Below, in pieces: positions 51,706 to 60,270 of a DNA stretch of 64,000 nt; positions within the stretch are counted from its first letter, which is position 1; each line of letters opens with the position of its first letter. Position numbers and translations under genes: made by a program. The stretch covers positions 1 through 64,000 of the forward strand of contig JAEWGR010000122.1 of NCBI GenBank assembly GCA_023388195.1. Direction: 5' to 3'. The notes under the pieces are model-generated. The model did no database searches and was not told the DNA's origin. It was given only the letters and a program-made list of their open reading frames with translations. This DNA is from Bacillota bacterium. Lineage in GTDB: Bacteria > Bacillota > Negativicutes > Sporomusales > Sporomusaceae.

Positions 51706-51854
51706 TAAGAAAAGACTTGGCTTGTGCCAAGTCCCTCAGGACGACGGCAGAAGCCTTAGTCGTTCTTATATCCACAGAATTTGTTATAAATTCTGGTAGA
51801 TTAAGAAAAGACTTGGCTTGAGTCCTCAGACGCCGGCAGAAGCCTTAGCCGTTC
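51706..51854. repeat. Imperfect tandem copies of a ~55-bp intergenic repeat containing a terminator hairpin
   Basis: Copy 1 (51706-51765) and copy 2 (51801-51854) share TAAGAAAAGACTTGGCTTG at one end and GGCAGAAGCCTTAG at the other. Copy 1 keeps the GACTTGGC/GCCAAGTC hairpin (terminator on the minus strand); copy 2 has lost part of it. Between them lies a perfect CAGAATTT-AAATTCTG inverted repeat (51775-51795). The hairpin half recurs at 45778-45808. Together with the eutQ terminator this accounts for most of the 330-bp gap. Confidence 0.7.
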
Positions 51855-51884
51855 AAAAAAGGGCTACCTCCGCAGGTAACCCCA
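51855..51884 (-). terminator. Terminator after eutQ
   Basis: Minus strand GGGTTACCT-GCGG-AGGTAGCCC followed by TTTTTT. It ends the ethanolamine operon about 50 bp after the eutQ stop. Confidence 0.85.
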
Positions 51885-51936
51885 ACTTAATTTGCTATGC
51901 CTACATTTTGTTAACCGTCAACAAAAATCAGTGCGT

Positions 51937-52557
51937 TTACAGGTCTGCCCAATTCGCCGGATATGTAACATAAAATACCTTAGCCTGCCGGGGTGAACCG
52001 AAAACGACCCGGGTATTCTTGGGTATATAGAGGACATCACCGGCAACACAGGTATAGACTGTACCGCCTGTGGCTACGGTAAACGTGCCTTCCACTACAT
52101 AGTCCACTTCGTCATAGGTCAGGTTCCAGGGAAGCTCAGCGTTGTCAAAGGTCATAAAACCGGCGGCAAGATTGGCCTCCCGGGCAGTAATAATATCTCT
52201 TAGCTTGATATTTTGTCCCGGCGGCGCCTGTTCGAACGGCTGCAGCACAACCGCTGTCCCGGGCACATGGGTAACCTTGGGCTGAGCGCACGCTGGTTTT
52301 AACAGCTCGGCTAATACTTTACGGACCTCAGTTGCCAGCGTATCGGCCGGCTGTTCAGGCTTAGCCTGTTCAGGTTCAGCTGCCGGTTGACTGCTTTGGC
52401 CCGGCAGTGCCGGCGCCGCGCCCCTGACAATCTGAATACCAAGCTCCCTGGCCAGGTCTTGCGCTGAGGGAGCCAACACACTCTGGGGCGGCACAATGAC
52501 GGGGTTTCCCGTTTCAGCCATTTGCCGCAGGCTTGCCGCTGTAATTAATTTTTTCAC
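51937..52557 (-). CDS. eutQ: EutQ-like cupin protein
   Basis: The C-terminal cupin of EutQ type; in other bacteria EutQ has acetate kinase activity linked to ethanolamine metabolism. Residues 1-40 (KKLITAASLRQMAETG) match the EutQ N-terminus, a Gln/Pro/Glu-rich linker follows, and the cupin barrel (about 100-205) includes EVDYVVEGTFTVATGG and GDVLYIPKNTRVVF. GTG at 52557 has the best ribosome site (GGGGG) and gives the usual MKKLITA start. Last gene of the operon, 13 bp after eutP. Confidence 0.88.
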   Translation of the reverse strand: MKKLITAASLRQMAETGNPVIVPPQSVLAPSAQDLARELGIQIVRGAAPALPGQSSQPAAEPEQAKPEQPADTLATEVRKVLAELLKPACAQPKVTHVPGTAVVLQPFEQAPPGQNIKLRDIITAREANLAAGFMTFDNAELPWNLTYDEVDYVVEGTFTVATGGTVYTCVAGDVLYIPKNTRVVFGSPRQAKVFYVTYPANWADL

Positions 52558-52570
52558 GTCCATCCCCCTC

Positions 52571-53023
52571 TCATGTTGCTGATTCACTTGTTACCTTGGC
52601 CATATGCAAGGCAAGTTCCGGTATACCGGTGCCGGTTTTGGCCGACACCTGATAAATCTGACCGGTAATACCGGCCTTCCGTAGATTATCCTCAGCCACC
52701 TCCGGGCAGGCCTTCTCCTGGTCAATCTTAGTCACAATCCCCACCACCGGCCGGCGAAAAGCAGTGGCAAACTTAGGCGGAAACGGGCAGGTGCGGCGGG
52801 TGGCATCATGCAGCGCCCAGACCTCGGCCGCCCCGAAACTGGCATCAATCAACACATGATAATACCGGGGGATCTCCAGGTATTCCCCGGGACAATCAAT
52901 AAAAAGGCTGGAATAATCGAGGGCCTGGGTTTTGAGATAGACCAGCGACTCATTAAGCAGGCACTGCTTCAAGGTTGTCTTGCCGGCCCCGATACCGCCA
53001 ATAAGCAGAATCTTATTACTCAT
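52571..53023 (-). CDS. eutP: EutP/PduV Ras-like GTPase
   Basis: A small GTPase-fold protein of 150 residues of the EutP/PduV family, reported to act as an acetate kinase or in microcompartment positioning in other bacteria. P-loop GGIGAGKTT near residue 9, IDCPGEYLE (G3), VTKID (G4) and VSAKTG (G5) are all present. ATG at 53023 follows GGAG. It lies two bases after eutS. A P-loop N-terminus precedes no other domain. Confidence 0.92.
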   Translation of the reverse strand: MSNKILLIGGIGAGKTTLKQCLLNESLVYLKTQALDYSSLFIDCPGEYLEIPRYYHVLIDASFGAAEVWALHDATRRTCPFPPKFATAFRRPVVGIVTKIDQEKACPEVAEDNLRKAGITGQIYQVSAKTGTGIPELALHMAKVTSESAT

Positions 53024-53025
53024 TG

Positions 53026-53373
53026 TCAACTCCGGGTCACTTCTGCGGCCGAAAACCCTAAGACCGTCACCAGGGTAGTAACTGCCGCCCGCACGGCTGC
53101 TTCCACATCGGCCACATCACCGGTCAGTACCAGGGAACCGGTAAACCGGTCAACAAACCCGATCTCCACATTGCCGGCTTTAGTGGCCGCATCGGCGGCA
53201 ATAATCGCCGCTTCACTGGGGGTAATGGTCATAATGCCAAGCGCGCCGTTGCCGCCAATGCCCAGCCGTTCATGCAGACCGCCTTGCGGGTTGGGGATGA
53301 TGTGGGCCATCGTTACCTGTTTGCCTGGCACATATTCCTGGATCATACGCTGTTTTTGTCCTGTCGTCGTCAT
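53026..53373 (-). CDS. eutS: EutS microcompartment shell protein
   Basis: A BMC-domain hexamer protein of the EutS (circularly permuted, bent hexamer) class, 115 residues. Typical segments are RMIQEYVPGKQVTMAHIIPNP, GLHERLGIGGNGALGIMTITPSEAAIIAADAATKA, and IGFVDRFTGSLVLTGDVADVEAAVRA. It probably forms part of the ethanolamine compartment shell. ATG at 53373 follows AGGTGAGCACAG; the frame begins earlier. The gap to pduT is about 90 bp. Confidence 0.92.
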   Translation of the reverse strand: MTTTGQKQRMIQEYVPGKQVTMAHIIPNPQGGLHERLGIGGNGALGIMTITPSEAAIIAADAATKAGNVEIGFVDRFTGSLVLTGDVADVEAAVRAAVTTLVTVLGFSAAEVTRS

Positions 53374-53460
53374 ACTGTGCTCACCTGCTTTTCTCCGGTT
53401 AGTTGCCACCGGCTCCGGCCCCGGCGGCTGTTGCCTGTTTGCTTCACTGCCATCCCCCTG

Positions 53461-54009
53461 TTATTTGAAACTGTCGATGACTTGCTGCTGCGGGCGGGGA
53501 ATAACGACAGTAGCCACCAGCATTCCCTTATCGGCGGCCAGTTGGCTGCCGGCCGCCACCGCCGCTTTGACAGCGGCCACATCCCCGGTCATAATACTGT
53601 AGCTTTTACCGCCGATGCCAAAAGCCATGTGGAGCCGGACCGGAGTGACAGACGCGGTTTTAACGGCCGTATCGGTAGCCTCGATCGCAGCCGCAACACT
53701 GTAGGTTTCAATGATACCGATGGCCTGTATTGCCGTCAGATCATTGCCGCCGCCAATGGCCGGCAGGATCGAGGGATGCACATTAGGAATGACAAAATGA
53801 TCCACTGTGTACTGGGCACCCAGTTCAACGCCTGCGGTAATAGACTGCCGCACCGAGGAAACATCGCCGCTCACCAGGACCATATATTTACCGGGACACA
53901 GGTGCTTGGCGACAAGCAACGTGACGGCCGCGGTTTTAGCCATAATATCCGAAGCCTCGATGCCTTTGGCGATACTGGTAAACTCAACAACACCAATAGC
54001 ATTAATCAT
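53461..54009 (-). CDS. pduT: PduT-like tandem-BMC shell protein with iron-sulfur cysteine
   Basis: A trimer-forming tandem-BMC protein of 182 residues. Two BMC domains (about 1-88 and 93-180): AIGVVEFTSIAKGIEASDIM and AIGIIETYSVAAAIEATDTA are the two repeats. C38 in the HLCPGK motif aligns with Cys38 of PduT, the ligand of its central 4Fe-4S cluster, so it may carry electrons across the shell to PduS. It overlaps pduS by 8 bp. PduT normally belongs to propanediol compartments, unusual beside eutBC. Confidence 0.9.
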   Translation of the reverse strand: MINAIGVVEFTSIAKGIEASDIMAKTAAVTLLVAKHLCPGKYMVLVSGDVSSVRQSITAGVELGAQYTVDHFVIPNVHPSILPAIGGGNDLTAIQAIGIIETYSVAAAIEATDTAVKTASVTPVRLHMAFGIGGKSYSIMTGDVAAVKAAVAAGSQLAADKGMLVATVVIPRPQQQVIDSFK

Positions 54010-55330
54010 TCAGCCCACCCCTTGTAATAGTTATAGCCTGGTCTGACACCCGTTCTACCCGGCCGCTGATACTGGCATGCACCGGAGCGCCCAGGGCTGC
54101 CGCCGGTATCCGGCCAATCAGCTGACCGGCACTTACCAGGTCCCCGGTCCGGACTGCAGGCTCTGCCGGCACGCCGATATGCTGACGCAGGGGAATGGTT
54201 ACCTGTTCAGGCTCGTACAGCGTGGTTTGCAGCGGCGCTGCCGGCGGATACCAGGGCTGAAGGTTAAGGCGGCCCACCAGCCGGGCCGACGGGATCAGCC
54301 TATTTTCAGCCATCGGATCGGCCGGCCCCAGCTGCCCCTGGTAGCGGACATTCCGGGCCCGGAACTGGCTTTTAAGGGCCATGTTGACCCGCATCGGCGA
54401 GATACCCACCGGACAGGAATACGCCTCGCAGACACCGCACTCGGAGCAGGTCAACGCGCTTTGCAGCACCTGCGGATTGCCGACAGCATTATAGTTGACA
54501 CAGCGAACAATCAGGTGGGGCGGTAATTCATGACCGATAATATGCCGGGGGCACAGTTCCGTGCAATAACAGCACTGTTCGCACACCGTTTTGGCAATCC
54601 GCAGCACGGCCTCGACTGATTGCTGCTTACTCTTGATCAGCAGGTGGTCTGGCGGCAGCACAATCAAGCCGCCGGTGGTTTTGGTAACCGGACTGGCTAA
54701 ATCGGTAATCACCCGGCCCATCATCGGCCCACCGTCAATATAAGCCGGCTGCGCACAAGTGGCCCCGCCGGCCAGGGCCAAAACCTCAGCCAGTGCCGTC
54801 CCCAGGGGGACAGTGACAGTAGCCGGCGACTGAACCGCTCCCGTCACGGTGAGGGTTTTGGCGGTTACCGGTTCATCCTGCATCGCTTTGGCAACATTGA
54901 TCAGGGTCTGGACATTATTAACCACAACCCCAATATCAAGCGGAATGCCGCCTGGCGGCACCCGCCGGCCTGTTGTCAGCCAGATGGTGATAACCTCGTC
55001 ACCGGCCGGATAGATGTCACGCAAAATCGCGATCCGGATCGACGGCGGCAATAACGGCTGCAGGGCACTAATGGCAGCCTGATATTTCGCCTTCAGAGCA
55101 ATAATACCCTCCCGGGCGCCGGTAGCCGCCATCGCGTAAGTAAGCCCCTGAAGCAGCAGCTCCGGATATTGGGCCGCCAGCTGCTGATCGGTGCGGAGCA
55201 TCGGTTCGCATTCAGCACCGTTGACAATATAGATGTCCGCCCTGGCAGCCAGTTTGACATGGGTGGGAAAGCCGGCCCCGCCGGCGCCGACAACACCGGC
55301 TGCTTGTACTTTCGCTATCGTATCATGCAT
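54002..55330 (-). CDS. pduS: PduS-like cobalamin reductase (RnfC-type flavoprotein)
   Basis: A 442-residue RnfC/NuoF-like flavo-iron-sulfur protein that reduces cobalamin for adenosylation. Features: the NADH/FMN binding loop GVVGAGGAGFPTHVKL, IVNGAECEP, and two 4Fe-4S ligand sets (CEQCCYCTELCP and CSECGVCEAYSCP). A barrel-sandwich (lipoyl-like) domain at the C-terminus (about 400-440) is normal for the family. The ATG at 55330 overlaps the eutN stop; more upstream starts exist (up to 55369). It would supply Co(I) to the EutT domain. Confidence 0.9.
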   Translation of the reverse strand: MHDTIAKVQAAGVVGAGGAGFPTHVKLAARADIYIVNGAECEPMLRTDQQLAAQYPELLLQGLTYAMAATGAREGIIALKAKYQAAISALQPLLPPSIRIAILRDIYPAGDEVITIWLTTGRRVPPGGIPLDIGVVVNNVQTLINVAKAMQDEPVTAKTLTVTGAVQSPATVTVPLGTALAEVLALAGGATCAQPAYIDGGPMMGRVITDLASPVTKTTGGLIVLPPDHLLIKSKQQSVEAVLRIAKTVCEQCCYCTELCPRHIIGHELPPHLIVRCVNYNAVGNPQVLQSALTCSECGVCEAYSCPVGISPMRVNMALKSQFRARNVRYQGQLGPADPMAENRLIPSARLVGRLNLQPWYPPAAPLQTTLYEPEQVTIPLRQHIGVPAEPAVRTGDLVSAGQLIGRIPAAALGAPVHASISGRVERVSDQAITITRGGLND

Positions 55331-55637
55331 CAGGCTCGCCACTTCCCTCACCGAAAGTTTCTTTATCAATAATACCTACCACCATGGCATCAACAGGGAT
55401 ATGCGTGTCAGGCAGGCTTTGCCGGGCCGAGGAGCCGCTGGCAACCATAACCATTTCACCTTCACCGGCTCCTATCCGGTCCCCGACAACCAGGGTATCG
55501 CCCCGTTCGGCCAGATACACGGCGCCGGCGTCTCTGTATTTCAGCACAACCGGCTGCACAACCAGAAATTTAAGGCCCCGCAGGGACTCTTCCTTGCGAG
55601 TTGCCCACACATTGCCAATCACGCGGGCGATAATCAT
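55323..55637 (-). CDS. eutN: EutN/CcmL shell vertex protein
   Basis: A pentamer-type shell protein (BMV) of about 104 residues that caps the corners of the compartment: MIIARVIGNVWATRKEESLRGLKFLVVQPV, then AGAVYLAERGDTLVVGDRIGAGEGEMVMVASGSSAR with the conserved GxGEMV and SSAR. ATG at 55637 follows AAGGAG. It overlaps its neighbours on both sides (ATGA with the PduM-like gene). Confidence 0.93.
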   Translation of the reverse strand: MIIARVIGNVWATRKEESLRGLKFLVVQPVVLKYRDAGAVYLAERGDTLVVGDRIGAGEGEMVMVASGSSARQSLPDTHIPVDAMVVGIIDKETFGEGSGEPDA

Positions 55638-56428
55638 AAGCAACGAACTCCTTCCCGGTAAACTGCTATTTTCTGTTGTTTAAGAATATCGATAGCCCCG
55701 GGGGTTAGAACGGTTTTCCGGCCCAGCTGCACAACCCCGTTGCCTGGCAGGCGCAGGGCCTCTTTATTTGTCAACAGCCGCTGTTCATAGGTTACCGCCG
55801 ACGGGATCCGGCTTGCCGGTGCGGTAAGGTGCGATGGGCAAACCGCAAGCCCCGGCCCGCCCTGGCTGCCGGTAAACGCGGCCGGTTTGCCAGCCGGGTC
55901 GGCAGGTTCCGGGCAAACAGGCGCCTCACCGGCGATCAGCACACCAAATTCGGCCAGTTGACGGACATACCCCGCAAACAGCTGCCGGTAGGCAGCCGGA
56001 GTCTTACCGGTAAACTCCCACCGGACCTGGCCGATTGTTACCGGCAGGCCGGCGGTAATGGCCCAGGCCACCAGCCGGGTTGTAGGATCATGGCTCAGAC
56101 CGTGGGCCATCTGGGCTACTTGCCCGGGGGTGCAGACCGGTACCTGCAGACAGGCCCAGTGCGTCTGCTGCCGGGCTTGTTCACAGGTCACCTGCGGTAT
56201 GTTGTTGTCTCCCGGCTCCACCGGGCCGGCCACACACACAGCCAGGCTGTAGTCCTGGCCATACTGTGCGGCAATTGCCGGCAGCTGCCGCACACTGTCC
56301 TCGTCATTGAGTACAATCAGGCAGCCCGGTCTGGCTGCTCCGCCCGGGGTACCGGCGGTAAGCAGGGCCTGCAGCTCCGGTGCGGCCAGTATCCGAGCAA
56401 TGACGGTTCTGAGCAGTTCTTCATTCAT
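55634..56428 (-). CDS. PduM-like microcompartment protein
   Basis: A 264-residue protein whose ends resemble PduM, a shell-assembly protein of propanediol compartments: the N-terminal MNEELLRTVIARIL and the C-terminal LGRKTVLTPGAIDILKQQKIAVYREG match PduM features I recall. The middle contains a flavodoxin-like LIVLNDEDSVRQLPAIAAQYGQDYSLAVCVAG stretch and a Pro/Gly-rich insert. The exact function is unknown. It lies between the EutT-PduL gene and eutN with overlaps on both sides, so it belongs to the operon core. Confidence 0.6.
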   Translation of the reverse strand: MNEELLRTVIARILAAPELQALLTAGTPGGAARPGCLIVLNDEDSVRQLPAIAAQYGQDYSLAVCVAGPVEPGDNNIPQVTCEQARQQTHWACLQVPVCTPGQVAQMAHGLSHDPTTRLVAWAITAGLPVTIGQVRWEFTGKTPAAYRQLFAGYVRQLAEFGVLIAGEAPVCPEPADPAGKPAAFTGSQGGPGLAVCPSHLTAPASRIPSAVTYEQRLLTNKEALRLPGNGVVQLGRKTVLTPGAIDILKQQKIAVYREGVRCL

Positions 56429-57708
56429 AACTGCACCTCCAGCAGGCTACATTCCGTATCAGACCGGACCAGGGCGGCATTGGCTTCATCGGTGTCAAGG
56501 TGCAGTTCCCCCTGAAACTCGGGACTGACCCGGACCAGCACGCCGGGAAAGATCGCCGGCCGTTCGCTGTCCACCCGGACATCGACCCGTTGTCCGTCCT
56601 GCAGGTTCCAGGCGTTAGCCTGGTCGCTGTGCAAGTGGATATGGCGGGCGGCAACAATAACGCCGCGCTCCAGGCAGACAGAACCGGCCGGCCCGGTCAG
56701 GGTCACACTGCTGGAACCATCAAGCTGACCCGAGTCGCGCAGGGCGGCCGGAATGCCCAGTTGGAAGCAATCAGTGACACTGACCTCAATCTGCGTCTCC
56801 CGGCGGACCGGCCCCAGAATGCGCACCCGCTCGATCCGGCCCTTGGGACCGGTAATGGTCACCGTCTCCTCGGCGGCGAACTGCCCGGTCTGGGACAGGT
56901 CTTTGCGCTTTTGCAGGCAATACCCGGTCCCGAACAACTGCTCCAGATGCTGCCGGGAAATATGAAGATGCCGGCTGGATACGCCGATGGTCAGGCGCCG
57001 GGGGGCCGCCTGCGCACTGCGCCGCTGGCAGACAAGCACATAAAACAAGCTGGAAAGCCGGTTTAGGTGGAGAATAATATCCGGCCGGCTGCAGCTGCCG
57101 TCCTCAGCCGTAAAGGCGTGGCTGCCATAGAGCTCGACCTCCCGGATTTTTGAGCGCAGGCTGTTCAGCCGGGCTACAACCCACCCGTCCTGGTAGCTCA
57201 TAGGGGTATGGGGAATACCGAAATAGGCGGCAGGCTGATGGGACATGGTATGAATCTCATCGGCCGTCCACCCCAGCAAGGTCTCAAATTCAATAGGCTG
57301 TTCCCGGACTTCGGCCGCCATCAATTGCTGCGCCCGCCGGGCTACTTCTTCCAGCCGGGCGGCCAGCCCGGTTTCACCGGCTTTAGCCAACAGGGCCTGG
57401 GTCTCCACCAGTTCACAGTCAAACCGGTCCAGCTGACCCCGCCAGGCAATAACCGGATGGGTTTTAAAGATAAGTTCCTGTCCCCGCAGGTGCGTCATAT
57501 GCTCAGGTTTGGCGCCTGCGACCGGAGCGTTGGCCCCAGCCGGCACCGGCCGGCTGGTCGCGGCCTCGTCCTCATACCGGACTTCGATCCCCTGCGAACG
57601 CAGGAAATCCCGGGCGGACGGGGTAATAATACTGCCTGCGGGAATCGTTATGATACTGGCCTTTGTCTTATGCCAGTTAGCTCTGAGTACATGTTCGGAT
57701 ATGATCAT
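56425..57708 (-). CDS. EutT-type adenosyltransferase fused to PduL phosphotransacylase
   Basis: A two-domain protein of 427 residues. Residues 1 to about 235 match EutT: the ITPSARDFLRSQGI start, DEIHTMSHQP and SRPDIILHLNRLSSLFYVL, where the ATP-binding residues would lie. The CCxxC iron-sulfur motif of enteric EutT is absent. Residues about 239-427 are PduL with both zinc-site repeats, SRHLHIS (245-251) and ARHIHLH (354-360). One chain would thus make adenosylcobalamin for EutBC and convert acetyl-CoA to acetyl phosphate. ATG at 57708 follows GGGAGGTG. Confidence 0.88.
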   Translation of the reverse strand: MIISEHVLRANWHKTKASIITIPAGSIITPSARDFLRSQGIEVRYEDEAATSRPVPAGANAPVAGAKPEHMTHLRGQELIFKTHPVIAWRGQLDRFDCELVETQALLAKAGETGLAARLEEVARRAQQLMAAEVREQPIEFETLLGWTADEIHTMSHQPAAYFGIPHTPMSYQDGWVVARLNSLRSKIREVELYGSHAFTAEDGSCSRPDIILHLNRLSSLFYVLVCQRRSAQAAPRRLTIGVSSRHLHISRQHLEQLFGTGYCLQKRKDLSQTGQFAAEETVTITGPKGRIERVRILGPVRRETQIEVSVTDCFQLGIPAALRDSGQLDGSSSVTLTGPAGSVCLERGVIVAARHIHLHSDQANAWNLQDGQRVDVRVDSERPAIFPGVLVRVSPEFQGELHLDTDEANAALVRSDTECSLLEVQL

Positions 57709-57751
57709 GCAGCTCACCTCCCGTGTTTAGTCAGTCCGAAATAAGAGGTGA

Positions 57752-58063
57752 TTATTGATTGCCGTAGCTTTTGTTATCACCGACAGGCAGCACATACTCC
57801 ACACTGGCATGGGGCCGGGGGATAACATGCACACTGACCACCTCGCCAACCCGTTCAGCCGCCAGGGCCCCGGCGTCGATGGCCGCCTTGACGGCGCCGA
57901 CATCCCCCCGTACCATGACCGCCACATAACCGCCTGATACATGTTCTTTGCCGCACAGGGTCACGTTGGCGGCCTTTAGCATCTGATCGGCAGCCTCAAT
58001 GGCCGGGATTAACCCCTTGGTCTCGATCATGCCTAAGGCTACTACACTGCGTACTTCTGCCAT
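57752..58063 (-). CDS. eutM: EutM/PduA-like hexameric shell protein
   Basis: A canonical single-BMC-domain shell protein of 103 residues, [26 protein letters not shown], with [26 protein letters not shown] and [12 protein letters not shown] short C-terminal extension ([14 protein letters not shown]) follows. It should tile the flat facets of the compartment. It lies between eutE and the EutT-PduL gene. PduA and EutM are not reliably separated by sequence alone; context favours EutM. Confidence 0.93.
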   Translation of the reverse strand: MAEVRSVVALGMIETKGLIPAIEAADQMLKAANVTLCGKEHVSGGYVAVMVRGDVGAVKAAIDAGALAAERVGEVVSVHVIPRPHASVEYVLPVGDNKSYGNQ

Positions 58064-58098
58064 TTTATTTCCTCCTCAACATTTTCTTCTTGCCGGTC

Positions 58099-59571
58099 TT
58101 ACCCATTCACGGCGCACTTCATGGCCTTCATGACTTCTTCGACAACGGCTTTGATCATCTGCTCATCCACAGGACTGGCCGCACCGGCAACAGGCACAGA
58201 GGCCGCCGGTTTGGCCGGACGGTCCGGAATAGCAACATGCCAGGCCACCCATTTGGTATTGATCAAATGCAATGGCGTTACATTTTCGGAAACACTCGAA
58301 CCGCCCCAGGTTCCGCAGCCCAAAGTAAAGGAAGGGGCAAGCTCCGTACTGGCACCAACGCCGCCCAGAGCGGACGGGGTATTGACCAACAGCCGGAAAA
58401 TAGGTTTGCACAGGGCAAATTCCCGGACAATGGCCTCATTGGTGGTATGGATGGCCAGGCTGTGACCAATACCGCCTATTGCCAGGAGCTGGAGGCATTT
58501 TTCGCAGCCTTCTTCCCAGTTCTTCACCTGGTAAAAGCCCAGGACAGTAGTCAGTTTTTCGTAAGACAGCGGCCACTGGGCCCCGATTCCGGTCAGCGGC
58601 GCCACCAGGCATTTGGCATGCTGCGGTACATGAATCCCGGCCAGTTTGGCTATTGTCTGCGGATCTTTGCCGACAATCCGGGGATTCATGCTGTTATTAG
58701 GCAGCATAACGACCCGGGAGACCTTTTCAACCTCCTCTGGTTCCAGAAAATGCGCACCATGACGCTGTAATTGCCGGATCAGTTCGCCGGCAATGCATTC
58801 TTCTGCCACTATGGCCTGCTCGGAGGCACAAATTGTGCCATTGTCAAAGGTCTTGCCGGCAATGATATACTCGGCCGCTTTGGCCAGATCGGCAGTCCGT
58901 TCAACAAACGCCGGCACATTGCCGGGCCCCACCCCCAGGGCCGGTTTACCGCTGCTGTAGGCCGCTTTCACCAGCGCGCTGCCACCGGTAGCCAGAATCA
59001 CTGACGTAACCGGATTTTTCATCAATTCCTGGGTCGCTTCCATGGAGATAGCAGTCAGGCAGCTGATTACGCCTTCCGGCGCTCCGGCGGCAACAGCCGC
59101 CCGGTTCATCACCGCCGCCGCCGCCGCCGTACACCGCGCGGCGGTAGGATGGGGCGAAAATACAATGGCATTACGCGATTTTAGGGCAATCATCGCCTTG
59201 TAGATAACGGTAGAAGTCGGGTTCGTGGTGGGGACAATGCCGGCAATTACGCCGACCGGTTCGGCAATCTTCCACAATTTTTCCCGGGACTCAATGATCC
59301 CGGCTGTTTTCATGTCTTTTATATAGTTATACACATGCCTGGCGGCAAAGTAATTTTTAAAGCATTTGTCCTGATAGTTGCCCATGCCGGTCTCTTCAAC
59401 CGCCATGGCCGCCAGCCGGTCAGCCTCGGCTTCGCCGGCATCCCGCATGGCCCTGATAATAACATCCACCTGGTCCTGTGAGAAGCTTTGCAGGACATGT
59501 TGTGCCGTCCGGGCTTGTCTAAGCAGGTTGCGCACCTGCTGTACAGAGGCTAAATCCCGGTCAAGTTCCAT
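58099..59571 (-). CDS. eutE: Acetaldehyde dehydrogenase (acetylating) EutE
   Basis: A CoA-acylating aldehyde dehydrogenase of 490 residues that turns the acetaldehyde from ethanolamine into acetyl-CoA. The catalytic cysteine is in [15 protein letters not shown]-binding features are [15 protein letters not shown] and [12 protein letters not shown]. The N-terminus ([20 protein letters not shown]) looks like an encapsulation helix as seen in microcompartment enzymes. ATG follows GAGAGGGG. The product is used by the PduL domain encoded next. Confidence 0.95.
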   Translation of the reverse strand: MELDRDLASVQQVRNLLRQARTAQHVLQSFSQDQVDVIIRAMRDAGEAEADRLAAMAVEETGMGNYQDKCFKNYFAARHVYNYIKDMKTAGIIESREKLWKIAEPVGVIAGIVPTTNPTSTVIYKAMIALKSRNAIVFSPHPTAARCTAAAAAVMNRAAVAAGAPEGVISCLTAISMEATQELMKNPVTSVILATGGSALVKAAYSSGKPALGVGPGNVPAFVERTADLAKAAEYIIAGKTFDNGTICASEQAIVAEECIAGELIRQLQRHGAHFLEPEEVEKVSRVVMLPNNSMNPRIVGKDPQTIAKLAGIHVPQHAKCLVAPLTGIGAQWPLSYEKLTTVLGFYQVKNWEEGCEKCLQLLAIGGIGHSLAIHTTNEAIVREFALCKPIFRLLVNTPSALGGVGASTELAPSFTLGCGTWGGSSVSENVTPLHLINTKWVAWHVAIPDRPAKPAASVPVAGAASPVDEQMIKAVVEEVMKAMKCAVNG

Positions 59572-59590
59572 GATATCCCCTCTCTTTCTC

Positions 59591-60238
59591 CTAGAACTTC
59601 AGGGCGTTGGCCGCTACATCAATAACAGCCTGCTGAAAAGCGTCACACGCAGCCCGGCACGCACTTTGCGTTCCGGTCAGGAGTGCCCCGCCGAAATTGG
59701 TTTCCGTTGGCGGGCCGTACAGTACCTTCATTTCCACTTCCGCGGCCTTCAGCGCCGCGTCAATGCCGTACATGGCCTCCAGCGGCGGTGCTATCAAATA
59801 TGCCAAGGGCTCACCCTCGGGAATATCGGCCACTTTGGACAGGTAACTGCCGGTCCGGGAAATGGTATGGGCAAACCAGGCCGTGGCCCCGCCATCACAA
59901 GTATAAAAAACGGCCTCTGTCTCCAGATGACTGATGCAGGCGTCCATCCCGGCACTGACCTCAGCCGGCGAAGGCCCGGCCAGCACACCGATGATTTCAC
60001 CGGACCGCGGTCCTGAGGCATGGGCGGCACCGGCATAAAAGCTTTTAGCATAAACAACTTCCACTTCGGCTTTCTTGGTCGCCTCATCCAGTGCCGTATA
60101 GGTCGCATCGTCAATGGTGGCCGTAATCAGGCCAATTGATTTCTGATACGACTCCAGACCCAGCTTTGCCGCGTAATCGGGAGAAATATTGGGGATAAAA
60201 CGTACAGCCAACACTTTGGGCTTAATCGGTTCGATCAT
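59591..60238 (-). CDS. eutL: EutL tandem-BMC shell protein
   Basis: A pseudohexameric trimer shell protein of 215 residues, the EutL type with a gated central pore. It has KPKVLAVRFIPNISPDYAAKLGL at the start, the characteristic CDGGATAWFAHTISRTGSYLS near the pore, and GPPTETNFGGALLTGTQSACRAACDAF near the end. ATG at 60238 follows AAAGGAGG. It follows eutC directly and precedes eutE, a normal order for Firmicute eut operons. Confidence 0.95.
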   Translation of the reverse strand: MIEPIKPKVLAVRFIPNISPDYAAKLGLESYQKSIGLITATIDDATYTALDEATKKAEVEVVYAKSFYAGAAHASGPRSGEIIGVLAGPSPAEVSAGMDACISHLETEAVFYTCDGGATAWFAHTISRTGSYLSKVADIPEGEPLAYLIAPPLEAMYGIDAALKAAEVEMKVLYGPPTETNFGGALLTGTQSACRAACDAFQQAVIDVAANALKF

Positions 60239-60270
60239 TTCATAACCTCCTTTATCCAACAACTCTCGGC

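Noticed and set aside
52808..54027. Long plus-strand reading frames opposite eutP, eutS and pduT (for example 52808-53602 and 53272-54027)
   Set aside because: They are antisense shadows of well-supported shell and GTPase genes, have no ribosome sites and give low-complexity, His/Arg/Ser-rich translations.
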